A stretch of 63,350 bases of DNA from Glycomyces tenuis DSM 44171 (GTDB taxonomy: Bacteria; Actinomycetota; Actinomycetes; Mycobacteriales; Micromonosporaceae). The notes under the pieces were generated by a model. The model searched no databases. It was given only the letters and a program-made list of their open reading frames with translations, and was not told where the DNA came from. The position numbers and the translations under genes were made by a program. The stretch spans positions 1 through 63,350 of the forward strand of contig NZ_ATYW01000025.1 of the NCBI RefSeq assembly GCF_000427885.1. Direction: 5' to 3'. Below are positions 49,990 through 58,542 of this stretch, in pieces. How positions within the stretch are numbered: position 1 is the first letter of the stretch; every line of letters starts with the position of its first letter.

Positions 49990-50799
49990 TCATGCAGGAG
50001 CGCGTCCGAGCGTCAGTGGCAGCAGGGGGCCGAGTACGGGCTGGATCTCCGCCAAGGTGAAGTACAGATTGAAGACGAGCTTCTCCCTGGCCTCCTCGAA
50101 TTCGGCTGTGGTCACCGAGGTGGTCAAGGCGATCGCGTCGCCGTAGGTTGCTCCTCGATGGATCAGGATTGCCAGGCAGGCGCCGGTCTCGCAGTATTCG
50201 CCCTGGGCGCTCCAGACCATGTCTTCGCCGGGTTCGAGGCTCGCCTCGAGCTGGCGGGGATCGGTGATCGTCAGGTCGGTGTAGCGCCGCATGCCGTTGA
50301 GAACGAGCAGGCGGAGGCGCTCTTCGGTGGAGGGCAGTTGCTTGATCAGGCATTTCCCGGCGGCCGTGGCATGAATCGCCTCGGGGTGGATGTCTTCGAG
50401 CAGCGACTTCTCTCCTTCCTTCTTGTGCAGATGGGTCAGCACGAGATGTGGGCCGTCGAGGGTCGCGAGTGCGACATCGCGGCGTGTGCGCTTGGTGAAC
50501 TTGCGGAGGGCTTCATCTATGCCGTCGTGGTCGGCGGCCCCAGCCGGAATTCGGGCGGCGGGATTGACGACGTACCTGCCCTTCCTGTTCCGGTAGACCC
50601 ATCCGCGGTCTTTGAGGAACTCCAGGCAGCGGCCCATCGTGCGTTCGGGGATGCGGAAATCATTAGCGAGACTCTGCTTGCTGCGGCCATCTTTGCTATG
50701 GCTGATCACCACGAAAACATCGATCGCTCTCGTGAGCATCTGGAAGCTGTGCCTCCGGGAGCCTGAATCGGGCTGGTCAGGCTGGTCGAGCGTGCGCAT
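49990..50799 (-). CDS. IclR-type transcriptional regulator
   Basis: 269 residues from ATG 50799 (Met21 is an alternative). N-terminal winged helix: MLTRAIDVFVVISHSKDGRSKQSLANDFRIPERTMGRCLEFLKDRGWVYR; C-terminal IclR effector domain with IHATAAGKCLIKQL and GEDMVWSAQGEYCETGACLAILIHRG. Faces away from the lipoprotein/Tad operon at 50945, with 145 bp between, so it may regulate it or itself. Confidence 0.75.
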   Translation of the reverse strand: MRTLDQPDQPDSGSRRHSFQMLTRAIDVFVVISHSKDGRSKQSLANDFRIPERTMGRCLEFLKDRGWVYRNRKGRYVVNPAARIPAGAADHDGIDEALRKFTKRTRRDVALATLDGPHLVLTHLHKKEGEKSLLEDIHPEAIHATAAGKCLIKQLPSTEERLRLLVLNGMRRYTDLTITDPRQLEASLEPGEDMVWSAQGEYCETGACLAILIHRGATYGDAIALTTSVTTAEFEEAREKLVFNLYFTLAEIQPVLGPLLPLTLGRAPA

Positions 50800-50944
50800 G
50801 GGCTGTACTCCACGTTTCGAGCCGCCTTCCTGAAACGGTCATTCGCTATCAGAGTGCTCCGTGCGGCCACTCCGCGCCGATCACGTTCAGGTGCTGTCGG
50901 CTTTGTGCTTGTTTTCTGTCGTCAATCTGACGCATGGTGATCCC

Positions 50945-51574
50945 ATGATTACACAGACTACCTCCCGGTACCTGACTACCCTTCGCGTTCCACTGCTCGC
51001 CCTGGCGGCGCTGACCATGTCGATGAGCGTCGTCGCCTGCTCCGACAGCGATACTCCGAACCCCGCTCCCGCCGCGTCCTCGACCGATCCGATCTCGCAG
51101 AACATCGGCTCTTCGTCGTCTCCGGCTCCGGAGGACATCGAAGATCCGCTTCAGGCTGCCGTAGCGGCCTATGAGCGATTCCGATCGGTGACGGCTGAGG
51201 CCGCTTCGATTCCGGACCCCGGCTACGCCCAACTCGAACAGGTCGCTGCGGATGACGCCTTGGCGACTACCAGGTCATCCCTGCAGCAGCTGCTCGACGC
51301 AGGCCAACGGACGGAGGGCGCGCCTGAGACGTCGGCCAAGGTCAAGGAGTACGCGATTGAGGGAGACCCGGTCCAAGTTGTGGTCCTCGATTGCTCGGAC
51401 ACGACCTCGTGGCCGGTGGTCGAGGCCGATACCGGCGAGCCCGTAAAGGGCGAGGAATACGGACGGCGCTCCATTGACGCGATGGTCGAGTTGCGCGAAG
51501 ACGGCTGGCGGGTCACCGAGCTGCTGGTGAGGAGTATCGGGTCATGTTTACCAGGTCGATTCGTGCCGCACTGA
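50945..51574 (+). CDS. Lipoprotein of the Tad locus
   Basis: 209 residues from ATG 50945. Signal peptide ending in lipobox VVAC (Cys about residue 32), then a Ser/Pro/Ala-rich stretch and a globular domain of about 130 residues. Actinobacterial Tad loci often carry such lipoproteins; precise role in pilus assembly is unknown. Overlaps the next gene by 31 nt. Confidence 0.7.
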   Translation: MITQTTSRYLTTLRVPLLALAALTMSMSVVACSDSDTPNPAPAASSTDPISQNIGSSSSPAPEDIEDPLQAAVAAYERFRSVTAEAASIPDPGYAQLEQVAADDALATTRSSLQQLLDAGQRTEGAPETSAKVKEYAIEGDPVQVVVLDCSDTTSWPVVEADTGEPVKGEEYGRRSIDAMVELREDGWRVTELLVRSIGSCLPGRFVPH

Positions 51575-52431
51575 TCTGGTTCGGCTGCTTGAGCGTCGGC
51601 CTCTTTGCCGCCCCGGCAGTCGCCCGTGCCGACTACGACACGCACCAGGAGGCAGATGACGACAGCCTGGAGATCGGCGTCGACCTCAATGAGGAACTAC
51701 CCGGCCTGCCAGGAGACGCCGGTGAGGGAACCGGGACTGCAGCAGACGACTCGGGCGGCGGAGGCGAGGCGGTGCCGACAGGCATCTGCCCGAATTGGGA
51801 GTACGAGCTGGTCGATTCAGATTCGGGCTATTACCAGGGCGCGTTCGCCGGTGAGCGGCCTTCGGAGGAACACCAGTTGATGGGGCGTTCCTGCACCGAT
51901 CCCGATTCCGGTTCGACCATGGTCGGCGCGGACTGGGTGCTGGTCGGCGATGACGGCACTCCGGCGGTCGATCCGGCGGTCCTGGCGGCTCAGGCGGTGG
52001 ACTCGCTCCAGTTGCCGCGCCCGCAGATCGCGGCCTCGCCGGAGGTGGCGCAACTCGTGCGGCTGCCGGTGTGGTTGTGGCTGGAAGGGGCGTCGTGGAC
52101 GTCGCAGTCGGCGTCGGCCTCGGTGCCGGGCTTGACGGTGACGGCCACAGCCGTACCTGTCGAGGCGTCGTGGGCGATGGGTGACGGCACGGCCGTGACC
52201 TGTTCAGGGCCGGGAACGGTCTGGGAGCAGGGCATGGACCCCGAGGCCGAGTCGCCGGACTGCGGCCACACCTACACCCGTCCCTCTACTGAGGATCTCA
52301 GGGTGGAGGTGACGGTGTCGTGGGAGGTCACGTGGTCTGGTGGTGGCGAGTCCGGTTCGGTGCCGGGAATGGTGACGACCGCGTCGGTCGCATGGCCGGT
52401 GGTCGAGTCGCATGCGTTGGTGACCGGATAG
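51544..52431 (+). CDS. Secreted protein of the Tad locus
   Basis: 295 residues from ATG 51544, inside the end of the lipoprotein gene. Signal peptide with AVARA|DYD cleavage; acidic region; strand-rich C-terminal half with repeated WxxxxxSAS/VTV segments (LTVTATAVPVEASW, EVTVSWEVTWSGG) like an immunoglobulin-type fold. Exported; unknown function. Followed by 27 bp and the SAF gene. Confidence 0.68.
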   Translation: MFTRSIRAALIWFGCLSVGLFAAPAVARADYDTHQEADDDSLEIGVDLNEELPGLPGDAGEGTGTAADDSGGGGEAVPTGICPNWEYELVDSDSGYYQGAFAGERPSEEHQLMGRSCTDPDSGSTMVGADWVLVGDDGTPAVDPAVLAAQAVDSLQLPRPQIAASPEVAQLVRLPVWLWLEGASWTSQSASASVPGLTVTATAVPVEASWAMGDGTAVTCSGPGTVWEQGMDPEAESPDCGHTYTRPSTEDLRVEVTVSWEVTWSGGGESGSVPGMVTTASVAWPVVESHALVTG

Positions 52432-52458
52432 CACTGCTCAGAAGTTACGGGGGTTGTT

Positions 52459-53115
52459 ATGAGCGATAGGAAATCGCGTGAGGGCCGACGTCGGCGTCTG
52501 CCTCGGCGGGCGTGGCTGCACGTGACCGGACTGGCCGCGGTGCTGGTGCTATGCACCGCGTTCGCGGCGTGGTCGATCACCGCCGAGCCGGAGGAGGCGT
52601 CGGTGCTGCGGGTGGCCGAGCCGTTGGCGGCCGGTCAGGTGATCGGCCAAGGCGACGTCGCGGCCGTCGCTGTCGCGGCCAGCGAGGTCGCCACGCTGGG
52701 GCTGGTGCCGGTGGCACGGGCCTCGGAGGTGGTCGGCCAGGTCGCGGCGGTGCCGCTGCGCGAGGGGACCTTGCTGAGTGTGGACATGGTCGGCTCCCCG
52801 GCGGTGCCTAGGGCCGGGTTCGTGGAAGTGACCGTCGCGCTCGCCGATGGCCGGTGGCCGATGTCGATCCAAGCCGGGCAGAGTATCTCGCTCATGGCCG
52901 CCTCCCCGGTGGCCGAGACGGGCGTGTGGTCGGCTCCGGGGACGGTCCTGGCGGTCGAACGTGTCGAATCCGGTGGCGCCCTGGTGGGCTTGGAGCTTCC
53001 CGAGTCGGCCGCGGCCGGTCTGGTGACCGCCGAGCCGGCCTCGTTGCTGATGGTCGCGACCGCGGTCGATACCGCACCGGCGACCGCAACTACTGAAGAA
53101 AGGAGTGGCGACTGA
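52459..53115 (+). CDS. CpaB-like SAF-domain protein
   Basis: 218 residues from ATG 52459. One N-terminal membrane span (WLHVTGLAAVLVLCTAFAAWSI) then an SAF-type domain with VLRVAEPLAAGQVIGQGDVAAVAV and the second strand pair TLLSVDMVGSPAVP. CpaB/RcpC proteins form part of the Tad/Flp pilus secretion complex. Shares its last base with the start of the next gene (1-nt overlap). Confidence 0.78.
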   Translation: MSDRKSREGRRRRLPRRAWLHVTGLAAVLVLCTAFAAWSITAEPEEASVLRVAEPLAAGQVIGQGDVAAVAVAASEVATLGLVPVARASEVVGQVAAVPLREGTLLSVDMVGSPAVPRAGFVEVTVALADGRWPMSIQAGQSISLMAASPVAETGVWSAPGTVLAVERVESGGALVGLELPESAAAGLVTAEPASLLMVATAVDTAPATATTEERSGD

Positions 53116-53894
53116 TGTTGGTCACGGTCGCGAGTTTGAACAGTCCAGGAGTCACGACGACGGCGATGGGCCTGGCCACGCATTGGCCTGACAACCGCCG
53201 GCCGGTGGTGGTCGAGTTGGATCCCGAAGGCGGCGATATCGCCGGGCGCTGGCAGGTGCATCCCGAGCCGGGGCTGGCCGACGTGGCTGCCGCGGTCGCC
53301 TCCACCGTCGATGCGGGGCCCGAGTTCCTGTCGGCGGGACTGCAACCGATCGAGGCCGCCGGAGCCGTGGTGGAGGTGGTGTGCGCCCCACCTGGAGGAC
53401 AGGTGGTCCGTCAGGCGCTGCCCTTGCTGACCGCGCCGGGCTCGAAGGTCCTCAACCCCGCCGAAGGGGTCGTGATAGCCGATCTGGGGAACCTGTACGC
53501 GGTCTCACCGGCGTGGCAGGCGCTCGCCGCAGCGGACGCGGTCGTGCTGGTCGTCGAGGGCACGCTCGCGCATTTGGCGCATCTGCGGTCGCGGCTCGAC
53601 GAGGCCGAGACCCAGGCCCGGTTGGGGTCCCGGGCGGCGCTGGCCGTGGCCGAGGCCGACTACACCGCCGCCGAGGTCGAGGAGGTCTTCCTCGCCGCCG
53701 ATCTGCCCCTGCACCTGCTCGGCCCGTCCGGAACGGCCGCCTCCGTCACCGCCGATGCCGGCAGTCGACGGCGGGATCGCCGTGCCCACCGGGCATGGAG
53801 CGCGCTGGCCGCCTCCGTCGCCGACTTCGCCGCAGCCCTCGACCGGCCCGCGTTGACCGGCGCTGCGACAACCCGTACCGGAGAGGCGTCATGA
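53115..53894 (+). CDS. CpaE/TadZ-like protein with degenerate P-loop
   Basis: 259 residues from ATG 53115. ParA/MinD fold: start SLNSPGVTTTAMGLA occupies the P-loop position but lacks the usual KGGxGKT lysine; later VVVELDPEGG (Walker A'-like Asp) and VVIADLGN (Walker B-like). Without the P-loop Lys it may bind but not turn over ATP. TadZ-type proteins position the Tad machine. Overlaps cpaF start by ATGA. Confidence 0.75.
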   Translation: MLVTVASLNSPGVTTTAMGLATHWPDNRRPVVVELDPEGGDIAGRWQVHPEPGLADVAAAVASTVDAGPEFLSAGLQPIEAAGAVVEVVCAPPGGQVVRQALPLLTAPGSKVLNPAEGVVIADLGNLYAVSPAWQALAAADAVVLVVEGTLAHLAHLRSRLDEAETQARLGSRAALAVAEADYTAAEVEEVFLAADLPLHLLGPSGTAASVTADAGSRRRDRRAHRAWSALAASVADFAAALDRPALTGAATTRTGEAS

Positions 53895-55210
53895 CCGTCA
53901 TCGGCGCCTCCCGAGGCGCCCACAGCACCACCGGGGCGGCCGAGCCGGAGTTGGGCGAGCAGGTGTTCGCCGTGGCCAGGCGCGTGCTCGAAGCCGGCCC
54001 GGTTCCTGACGCGAGTGAGCGAGCCGAGGCGTTCGAACAGGCCGTGGACGAGGCGGTCCGTCAGATCAACCGTGACCTACTCACCGCAGGCCGCGAGCCG
54101 ATTGCCGGAGCTGCCCAGACGCAGTTGCGGCAGTGGACCGCGGCTCGGTTGGCCGGGCTCGGTGGGCTCGCGGTGCTGTTGGCCGATGCGTCGATCGAGG
54201 ACATCGTGTGCAACGGCTGCGATAACGTCTGGATTCAGCGGTCCGATGGCACCAGGGAACAGGCCGCGCCGGTCGCCGACTCCGATGCGGAGCTGATCGC
54301 CGCCGTCCAGGTCCTCGCCGCCGGAGCGGGCCTGTCGGATACCGAGCGGCGCTTCGACCGCGCCGCACCAGCGCTCAATCTCCAACTGCCTGACGGGTCC
54401 CGGCTGCATGCGATCCGTGATGTCGCGCATCGACCGAGCGTGTCCATCCGCCGCCACCGGCTGGCCGAGGTCGACCTGGGACAACTCGAGCGCGGCGGGA
54501 TGTTCTCGCCCCAGGTCGCCTCGCTGCTGCGCGCCGCGGTGGCGGCCGATTGCAACATGGTCGTGGCCGGGCCGATGGGCTCGGGCAAGACCACGCTGCT
54601 GCGCGCGCTGGCCGGGCTGCTGCCGGCCGATGAGCGGATCGTGACCATCGAGGACAACTACGAGCTGGGCCTGCACACCGATGCGCGCCACGGCAACGTG
54701 GTCGCACTCCAAGTGCGGGAGCCAAACATCGAAGGGGCCGGTGGGATCTCGGCGGGGGAGTTGTTCCGCGAGTCGTTGCGGATGCGCCCGGACCGGGTCA
54801 TCGTCGGCGAGGTCCGCGGCCCCGAGGTCGCGGTCATGTTGGACGCGATGTCGAACGGGGCGGACGGGTCGTTGTCGACGATCCACACCTCGTCCTCGGC
54901 GGGCGTGTTCACCAAGATGAAGACCTACGCGCGCAAGGCCCCGGCAGGGTATGAGCCGGAGGCGACCGCCGAGTTGATCGGCGGCTCGCTCGACCTGGTG
55001 ATCCAGCTGACGCAGGTGCGTGAGCGCCGGTGGGTGGCCTCGGTTCGGGAGGTGTGCGGCTCGGAGGGGGCGATGGTGGTCTCCAACGAGCTGTACGCGC
55101 CGACCGGTCCGGACCGGGTCGCGCAGGCGGCCACGCCGCTCAGCGCCGCCCGCGCCGAACGACTGGCCGAACACGGCTGGCGCCCGCCGACCATGCAAGG
55201 GCGGTGGTGA
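53891..55210 (+). CDS. Tad/Flp pilus secretion ATPase CpaF/TadA
   Basis: 439 residues from ATG 53891, ATGA overlap with the previous stop. Walker A GPMGSGKTTLLRAL with Lys233; RIVTIEDNYELGL and MRPDRVIVGEVRGPEV (Walker B/Asp box) and HTSSSAGVF of type II/IV secretion ATPases. Hexameric motor driving Flp pilus assembly. Fits normal CpaF length. Confidence 0.92.
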   Translation: MTVIGASRGAHSTTGAAEPELGEQVFAVARRVLEAGPVPDASERAEAFEQAVDEAVRQINRDLLTAGREPIAGAAQTQLRQWTAARLAGLGGLAVLLADASIEDIVCNGCDNVWIQRSDGTREQAAPVADSDAELIAAVQVLAAGAGLSDTERRFDRAAPALNLQLPDGSRLHAIRDVAHRPSVSIRRHRLAEVDLGQLERGGMFSPQVASLLRAAVAADCNMVVAGPMGSGKTTLLRALAGLLPADERIVTIEDNYELGLHTDARHGNVVALQVREPNIEGAGGISAGELFRESLRMRPDRVIVGEVRGPEVAVMLDAMSNGADGSLSTIHTSSSAGVFTKMKTYARKAPAGYEPEATAELIGGSLDLVIQLTQVRERRWVASVREVCGSEGAMVVSNELYAPTGPDRVAQAATPLSAARAERLAEHGWRPPTMQGRW

Positions 55211-56094
55211 CGATGACACCAGTGGTCGCTGGAGTGCTCGGGGTCGCCTCAGGACTGGCCGTCTGGGGCGTCCTCATCGTGCTTTTCTCCGATCCGCGCC
55301 GAGTCGGTTCGGGCGAACCTGCCGCCGCCGGGCCGCGTGGGGTGACCGGGTGGGCGGCCCGGGCGCCGTGGGCCCGCATTATGGCGGTGGTAGCGGCGGG
55401 GGCCGTGATTTGGTGGTGGACCGGGTGGCCGGTGGCCGCCGCCGGGGCCGGGGCGTTGGCGTGGTTCTGGCCGATGCTGTTCGGCGGGGACAAGGCGTTC
55501 AAGGCCGAGCTGGCGCGGATCGATGCGATCGCGGCGTGGGCCGAGTCGCTGCGGGACGTCATCGGTGCCGCCGCTGGCCTGGAGCAGGCCATCCAACGCT
55601 CGGCCGCCCACCCGCCACCGGCCATCAAGACCGAGGTCGAACAGCTCGCCGCTGACTTGCGCGATGGCCAGGGCATGAAGACCGCGCTGGCCCATTTCGC
55701 GGCTCGGCTCGGTGACGAGACCGCCGATCTGGTCACGATGGCGCTCGGCGTGGCCTCGCGCCAGGCTGGCAACCTTGCCCAGGTCCTCGACGACCTGGCC
55801 CGCACTGCCCGCGCCGAGGCCGCGATGCGCTCCCGGGTCCACACCACCCAGGCCCGCACCCGCACCGCCACCCGCGTCATCACCGGCGCGACCGCGGCCA
55901 TGCTGGTCATGCTCTTGGCCATCGCCGGGGACTACCTCGCCGCCTACGACTCGATCACCGGGCAGCTCGTCCTCGCCTGCGCCCTGGGGCTGTTCGGCTT
56001 CGGGCTGTGGTGGCTTCACCGCCTCGCCACACCGCAAGCTCCGCCGAGCTTCCTGCGCGCCGAGACTACCGAGATGGACGGAGCACGGCCATGA
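55207..56094 (+). CDS. TadB-like inner-membrane protein
   Basis: 295 residues from GTG 55207 (GTGA overlap; ATG 55213 is alternative). Hydrophobic segments at both ends and a soluble centre with helical RDVIGAAAGLEQAIQRSAAHPPP, the T2SSF-type domain. Platform protein for the Tad ATPase. ATGA overlap with the next gene. Confidence 0.85.
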   Translation: MTMTPVVAGVLGVASGLAVWGVLIVLFSDPRRVGSGEPAAAGPRGVTGWAARAPWARIMAVVAAGAVIWWWTGWPVAAAGAGALAWFWPMLFGGDKAFKAELARIDAIAAWAESLRDVIGAAAGLEQAIQRSAAHPPPAIKTEVEQLAADLRDGQGMKTALAHFAARLGDETADLVTMALGVASRQAGNLAQVLDDLARTARAEAAMRSRVHTTQARTRTATRVITGATAAMLVMLLAIAGDYLAAYDSITGQLVLACALGLFGFGLWWLHRLATPQAPPSFLRAETTEMDGARP

Positions 56095-56969
56095 GCCCGC
56101 TCATCGCCGGTCTGCTCGGCGCGTTCGCAGGGGCCGCGGTCTGGGCCGCCTTGGCGCTCGCCGTCCCGGCCAAACCCGACCTGGCCACCGCCCTCGACGA
56201 CCTCACCGGCCCCGCGCCGGGCACCGAGCCGGGCCCGGCGGCATTGACCGGTCGGCTGATCGCCGTGCTCGGCCGCCTCGGGCTGGTGCGCGAACGCATC
56301 CGGGCCGACCTGGACGCCCTCGACCAAGCACCGGCCGCGTATCTCGGACGCCTCGCCCGCTTGGTCGCGCTCAGCGCCGCCCTCCCGATCACTCTCGGGC
56401 TCGTGCTCGCCGCCGCCGGTACCGCAGTCGACCCCATGGTGATCGCGACAGCGGCCGTGGCGTTCGCGGCCCTGACGTGGGCGGTGGTCGAAGCCGATCT
56501 TCACACCCGAGCCGGACGCGCCCGCGCCGAGGCCGCTCGCGCCTTGGCGGTGGTGCTCTCCTTGACGGCGATGGCGCTCTCCGGCGGCGCCGGCATCGAC
56601 TCCGCGCTCCGGTCCGCCGCCGGTGCCGGGCACGGGGTGCCGTTCGAGCGGATCAGGGCCGTGCTCGACAAGGCCGCCCTGCTCACCCGCACCCCCTGGG
56701 AGACCCTCGGTGAGCTCGGCGAGCGGCTTGGCGTCGGTGCCTACACCCAACTGGCCGCGACCACCGCCCTGGCAGGGACCGAAGGGGCCCGCATCCGCAC
56801 CAGCCTGACCGACCGCGCCACCGCGATGCGCGGCCAGCGCTTGGCCGATATCGAAGCCGACGCGCTGGCCGCGACCGAACGTATGAGCCTGCCGATCGTC
56901 GCCATGGCCACGGCCTTCGTCGTCATCGTCGGCTACCCCGCGCTGGAGCGCATCATGACCGGACTGTGA
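56091..56969 (+). CDS. TadC-like inner-membrane protein
   Basis: 292 residues from ATG 56091. Membrane segments at the N-terminus, in the middle (LAALSAALPITLGLVLAAAG region) and at the C-terminus (MSLPIVAMATAFVVIVGY), with a T2SSF-type soluble half (ALSGGAGIDSALRSAAGAG). Partners TadB in the pilus platform. 46 bp before the pilin. Confidence 0.85.
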   Translation: MSPLIAGLLGAFAGAAVWAALALAVPAKPDLATALDDLTGPAPGTEPGPAALTGRLIAVLGRLGLVRERIRADLDALDQAPAAYLGRLARLVALSAALPITLGLVLAAAGTAVDPMVIATAAVAFAALTWAVVEADLHTRAGRARAEAARALAVVLSLTAMALSGGAGIDSALRSAAGAGHGVPFERIRAVLDKAALLTRTPWETLGELGERLGVGAYTQLAATTALAGTEGARIRTSLTDRATAMRGQRLADIEADALAATERMSLPIVAMATAFVVIVGYPALERIMTGL

Positions 56970-57015
56970 ACCGACACCACGAACGCTCAAGGAGCACAAA
57001 GAGGAGTGAGACGAC

Positions 57016-57210
57016 ATGAACACACAGTTCCTATACCTGATCATCCAAGCCGAGCTCCGCCGTGCCGTGCGGCGGGCCCGGGCCGAGCGCGACCGGGGTG
57101 ATGCGGCCGAGAAGGTCATCACGATCGGCGCGATGGTGCTGCTGGCGATCGCGGCCATGGCCATCATCTACGACAAGGTGATCGCCAAAGCCAACTCGAT
57201 CAGCTTCTAG
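57016..57210 (+). CDS. Flp-type prepilin
   Basis: 64 residues from ATG 57016, with GAGGAGTG upstream. A charged N-terminus (RRAVRRARAERDRGDAAEKV), then a single 20-residue hydrophobic segment (VITIGAMVLLAIAAMAI) with a Glu near its start (AAEK), as in short Flp pilins processed by A24 peptidases. Major pilus subunit candidate. The matching peptidase is at 25001, on the other strand. Confidence 0.75.
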   Translation: MNTQFLYLIIQAELRRAVRRARAERDRGDAAEKVITIGAMVLLAIAAMAIIYDKVIAKANSISF

Positions 57211-57219
57211 GCGTGCGCC

Positions 57220-57639
57220 ATGGACACCGCACCACCGGAGACGGCGACTCGCACGAAAGCGCGGGACGCTGGTTCGGCCAGCGTCGAAGCGGTCATCGCC
57301 ACACCGGTGCTGATGCTGCTGGTCCTGGCGATCATCCAGGCCGGACTCATCCTCCACGCTAACCACATGGCCCAAGCCGCCGCGCATACCGCCATGGAGG
57401 CCGCCCGCGCCGAACTCGCGACCGGCGGCGACGGCACCGCCGCGGCCGAAGCCTCACTGGCCCGCAACGCCACAGGCGTCCTCGAAGACCCGAGCGTCAC
57501 CGTGGCGCGTGGAACCGAGAGGGTGACGGTCACCGTCACCGGCAACGCCACGAGAATCATCCCGCTGTTCGACGCACCCGTCGAGGCAACGGTCTCCGGA
57601 GCCGTCGAACACATCGAACCACTCGAAGGTGGTGACTGA
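57220..57639 (+). CDS. TadE-like pseudopilin 1
   Basis: 139 residues from ATG 57220. Charged N-terminus followed by GSASVEAVIATPVLMLLVLAIIQAGLI, the SxxVE/AVI TadE signature, then an Ala-rich helical ectodomain and a Thr/Val-rich end (VTVTVTGNA). Minor pilin of the Tad system. Confidence 0.8.
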   Translation: MDTAPPETATRTKARDAGSASVEAVIATPVLMLLVLAIIQAGLILHANHMAQAAAHTAMEAARAELATGGDGTAAAEASLARNATGVLEDPSVTVARGTERVTVTVTGNATRIIPLFDAPVEATVSGAVEHIEPLEGGD

Positions 57640-57640
57640 C

Positions 57641-58066
57641 ATGCGCCCTCCGTCGCGACCCGCCTGGTCTCGCGGCGCCGTTGATCGCGGGTCGGCACCG
57701 GTCGAGATCGTGCTCCTGACCCCGGTCCTGGTCGTGTTGATCATGCTCGCCGTCGTCGGCGGCACCGCCGCCTCGGTTCGGATCGAGGCCGACGCCGCCG
57801 CAGCCGCAGCGGCCCGCGCCGCCAGCCTCCAACGCGACAGCGCCGCCGCAGTAGCCGAGGCCGAAAATACGGCCATGGCGAGCCTGTCGGGCCGCTGTCA
57901 GAGCCCACAGGTCGACATCGACGCCGACCTGGCCCCGGGCGGGACGGTGACGGTCACCGTGACCTGCACCCTCGATACCACCGGCCTGCCCGCCTTCGGC
58001 ACCCACACCATCACCGCCACCGCCGCCTCCCCGGTCGACGCCTGGCGAGCGGAGACCAGATCATGA
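57641..58066 (+). CDS. TadE-like pseudopilin 2
   Basis: 141 residues from ATG 57641 (GTG 57629 is alternative, overlapping the previous stop). GSAPVEIVLLTPVLVVLIMLAVVGG is the TadE membrane segment with a Glu (VEIVLL); ectodomain Ala-rich with VTVTVTCTL. Second minor pilin. ATGA overlap with the next gene. Confidence 0.75.
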   Translation: MRPPSRPAWSRGAVDRGSAPVEIVLLTPVLVVLIMLAVVGGTAASVRIEADAAAAAAARAASLQRDSAAAVAEAENTAMASLSGRCQSPQVDIDADLAPGGTVTVTVTCTLDTTGLPAFGTHTITATAASPVDAWRAETRS

Positions 58067-58536
58067 ACCCCGCGAGCGCCACCAAGCGGTACCACCAAGT
58101 GCGGGACGGGGGCTACGCGACCGCGTTCGTCACCGTCATCACCCTGGCGCTGATGGCCGTGATCGGTCTGGCCGTCGACGGCGGTGCCGCAGCCGCCGCC
58201 CACGCCCGTGCCCAAGGCGCCGCCGCCGAAGCGGCCCGGGCCGGAGCCGACGAGATCGACCTCGACTTCTTCCGCACCACCGGCATCGTCCGCCTCGACC
58301 CGGCCGCTGCCCAGGCAGCTGCCGCCGACTGGCTCGCCGCCACTGGCCACACCGGCACCGTCACCGCCACGGACGCTGAAGTCACCGTGACCGTCACCGA
58401 CGACCAACCCACCCAGATCCTCGGCATCGTCGGCATCGGCGCGATGACTGTCACCGCGACCGCCACCGCAGAGCCCCGATCCCCAGGAGACACCCCGCAG
58501 AGCCTGCCCAACAACGTCGCAACGCAGGGGAGTTGA
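58063..58536 (+). CDS. TadG/TadE-like protein
   Basis: 157 residues from ATG 58063. Hydrophobic N-terminal segment (GYATAFVTVITLALMAVIGLAVDGG), as in putative Flp pilus-assembly TadG-N proteins, Ala-rich helix, then a beta-rich end. Third pseudopilin-like member. 6 nt separate it from the LysM-BTAD gene. Confidence 0.72.
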   Translation: MNPASATKRYHQVRDGGYATAFVTVITLALMAVIGLAVDGGAAAAAHARAQGAAAEAARAGADEIDLDFFRTTGIVRLDPAAAQAAAADWLAATGHTGTVTATDAEVTVTVTDDQPTQILGIVGIGAMTVTATATAEPRSPGDTPQSLPNNVATQGS

Positions 58537-58542
58537 GCCCAC

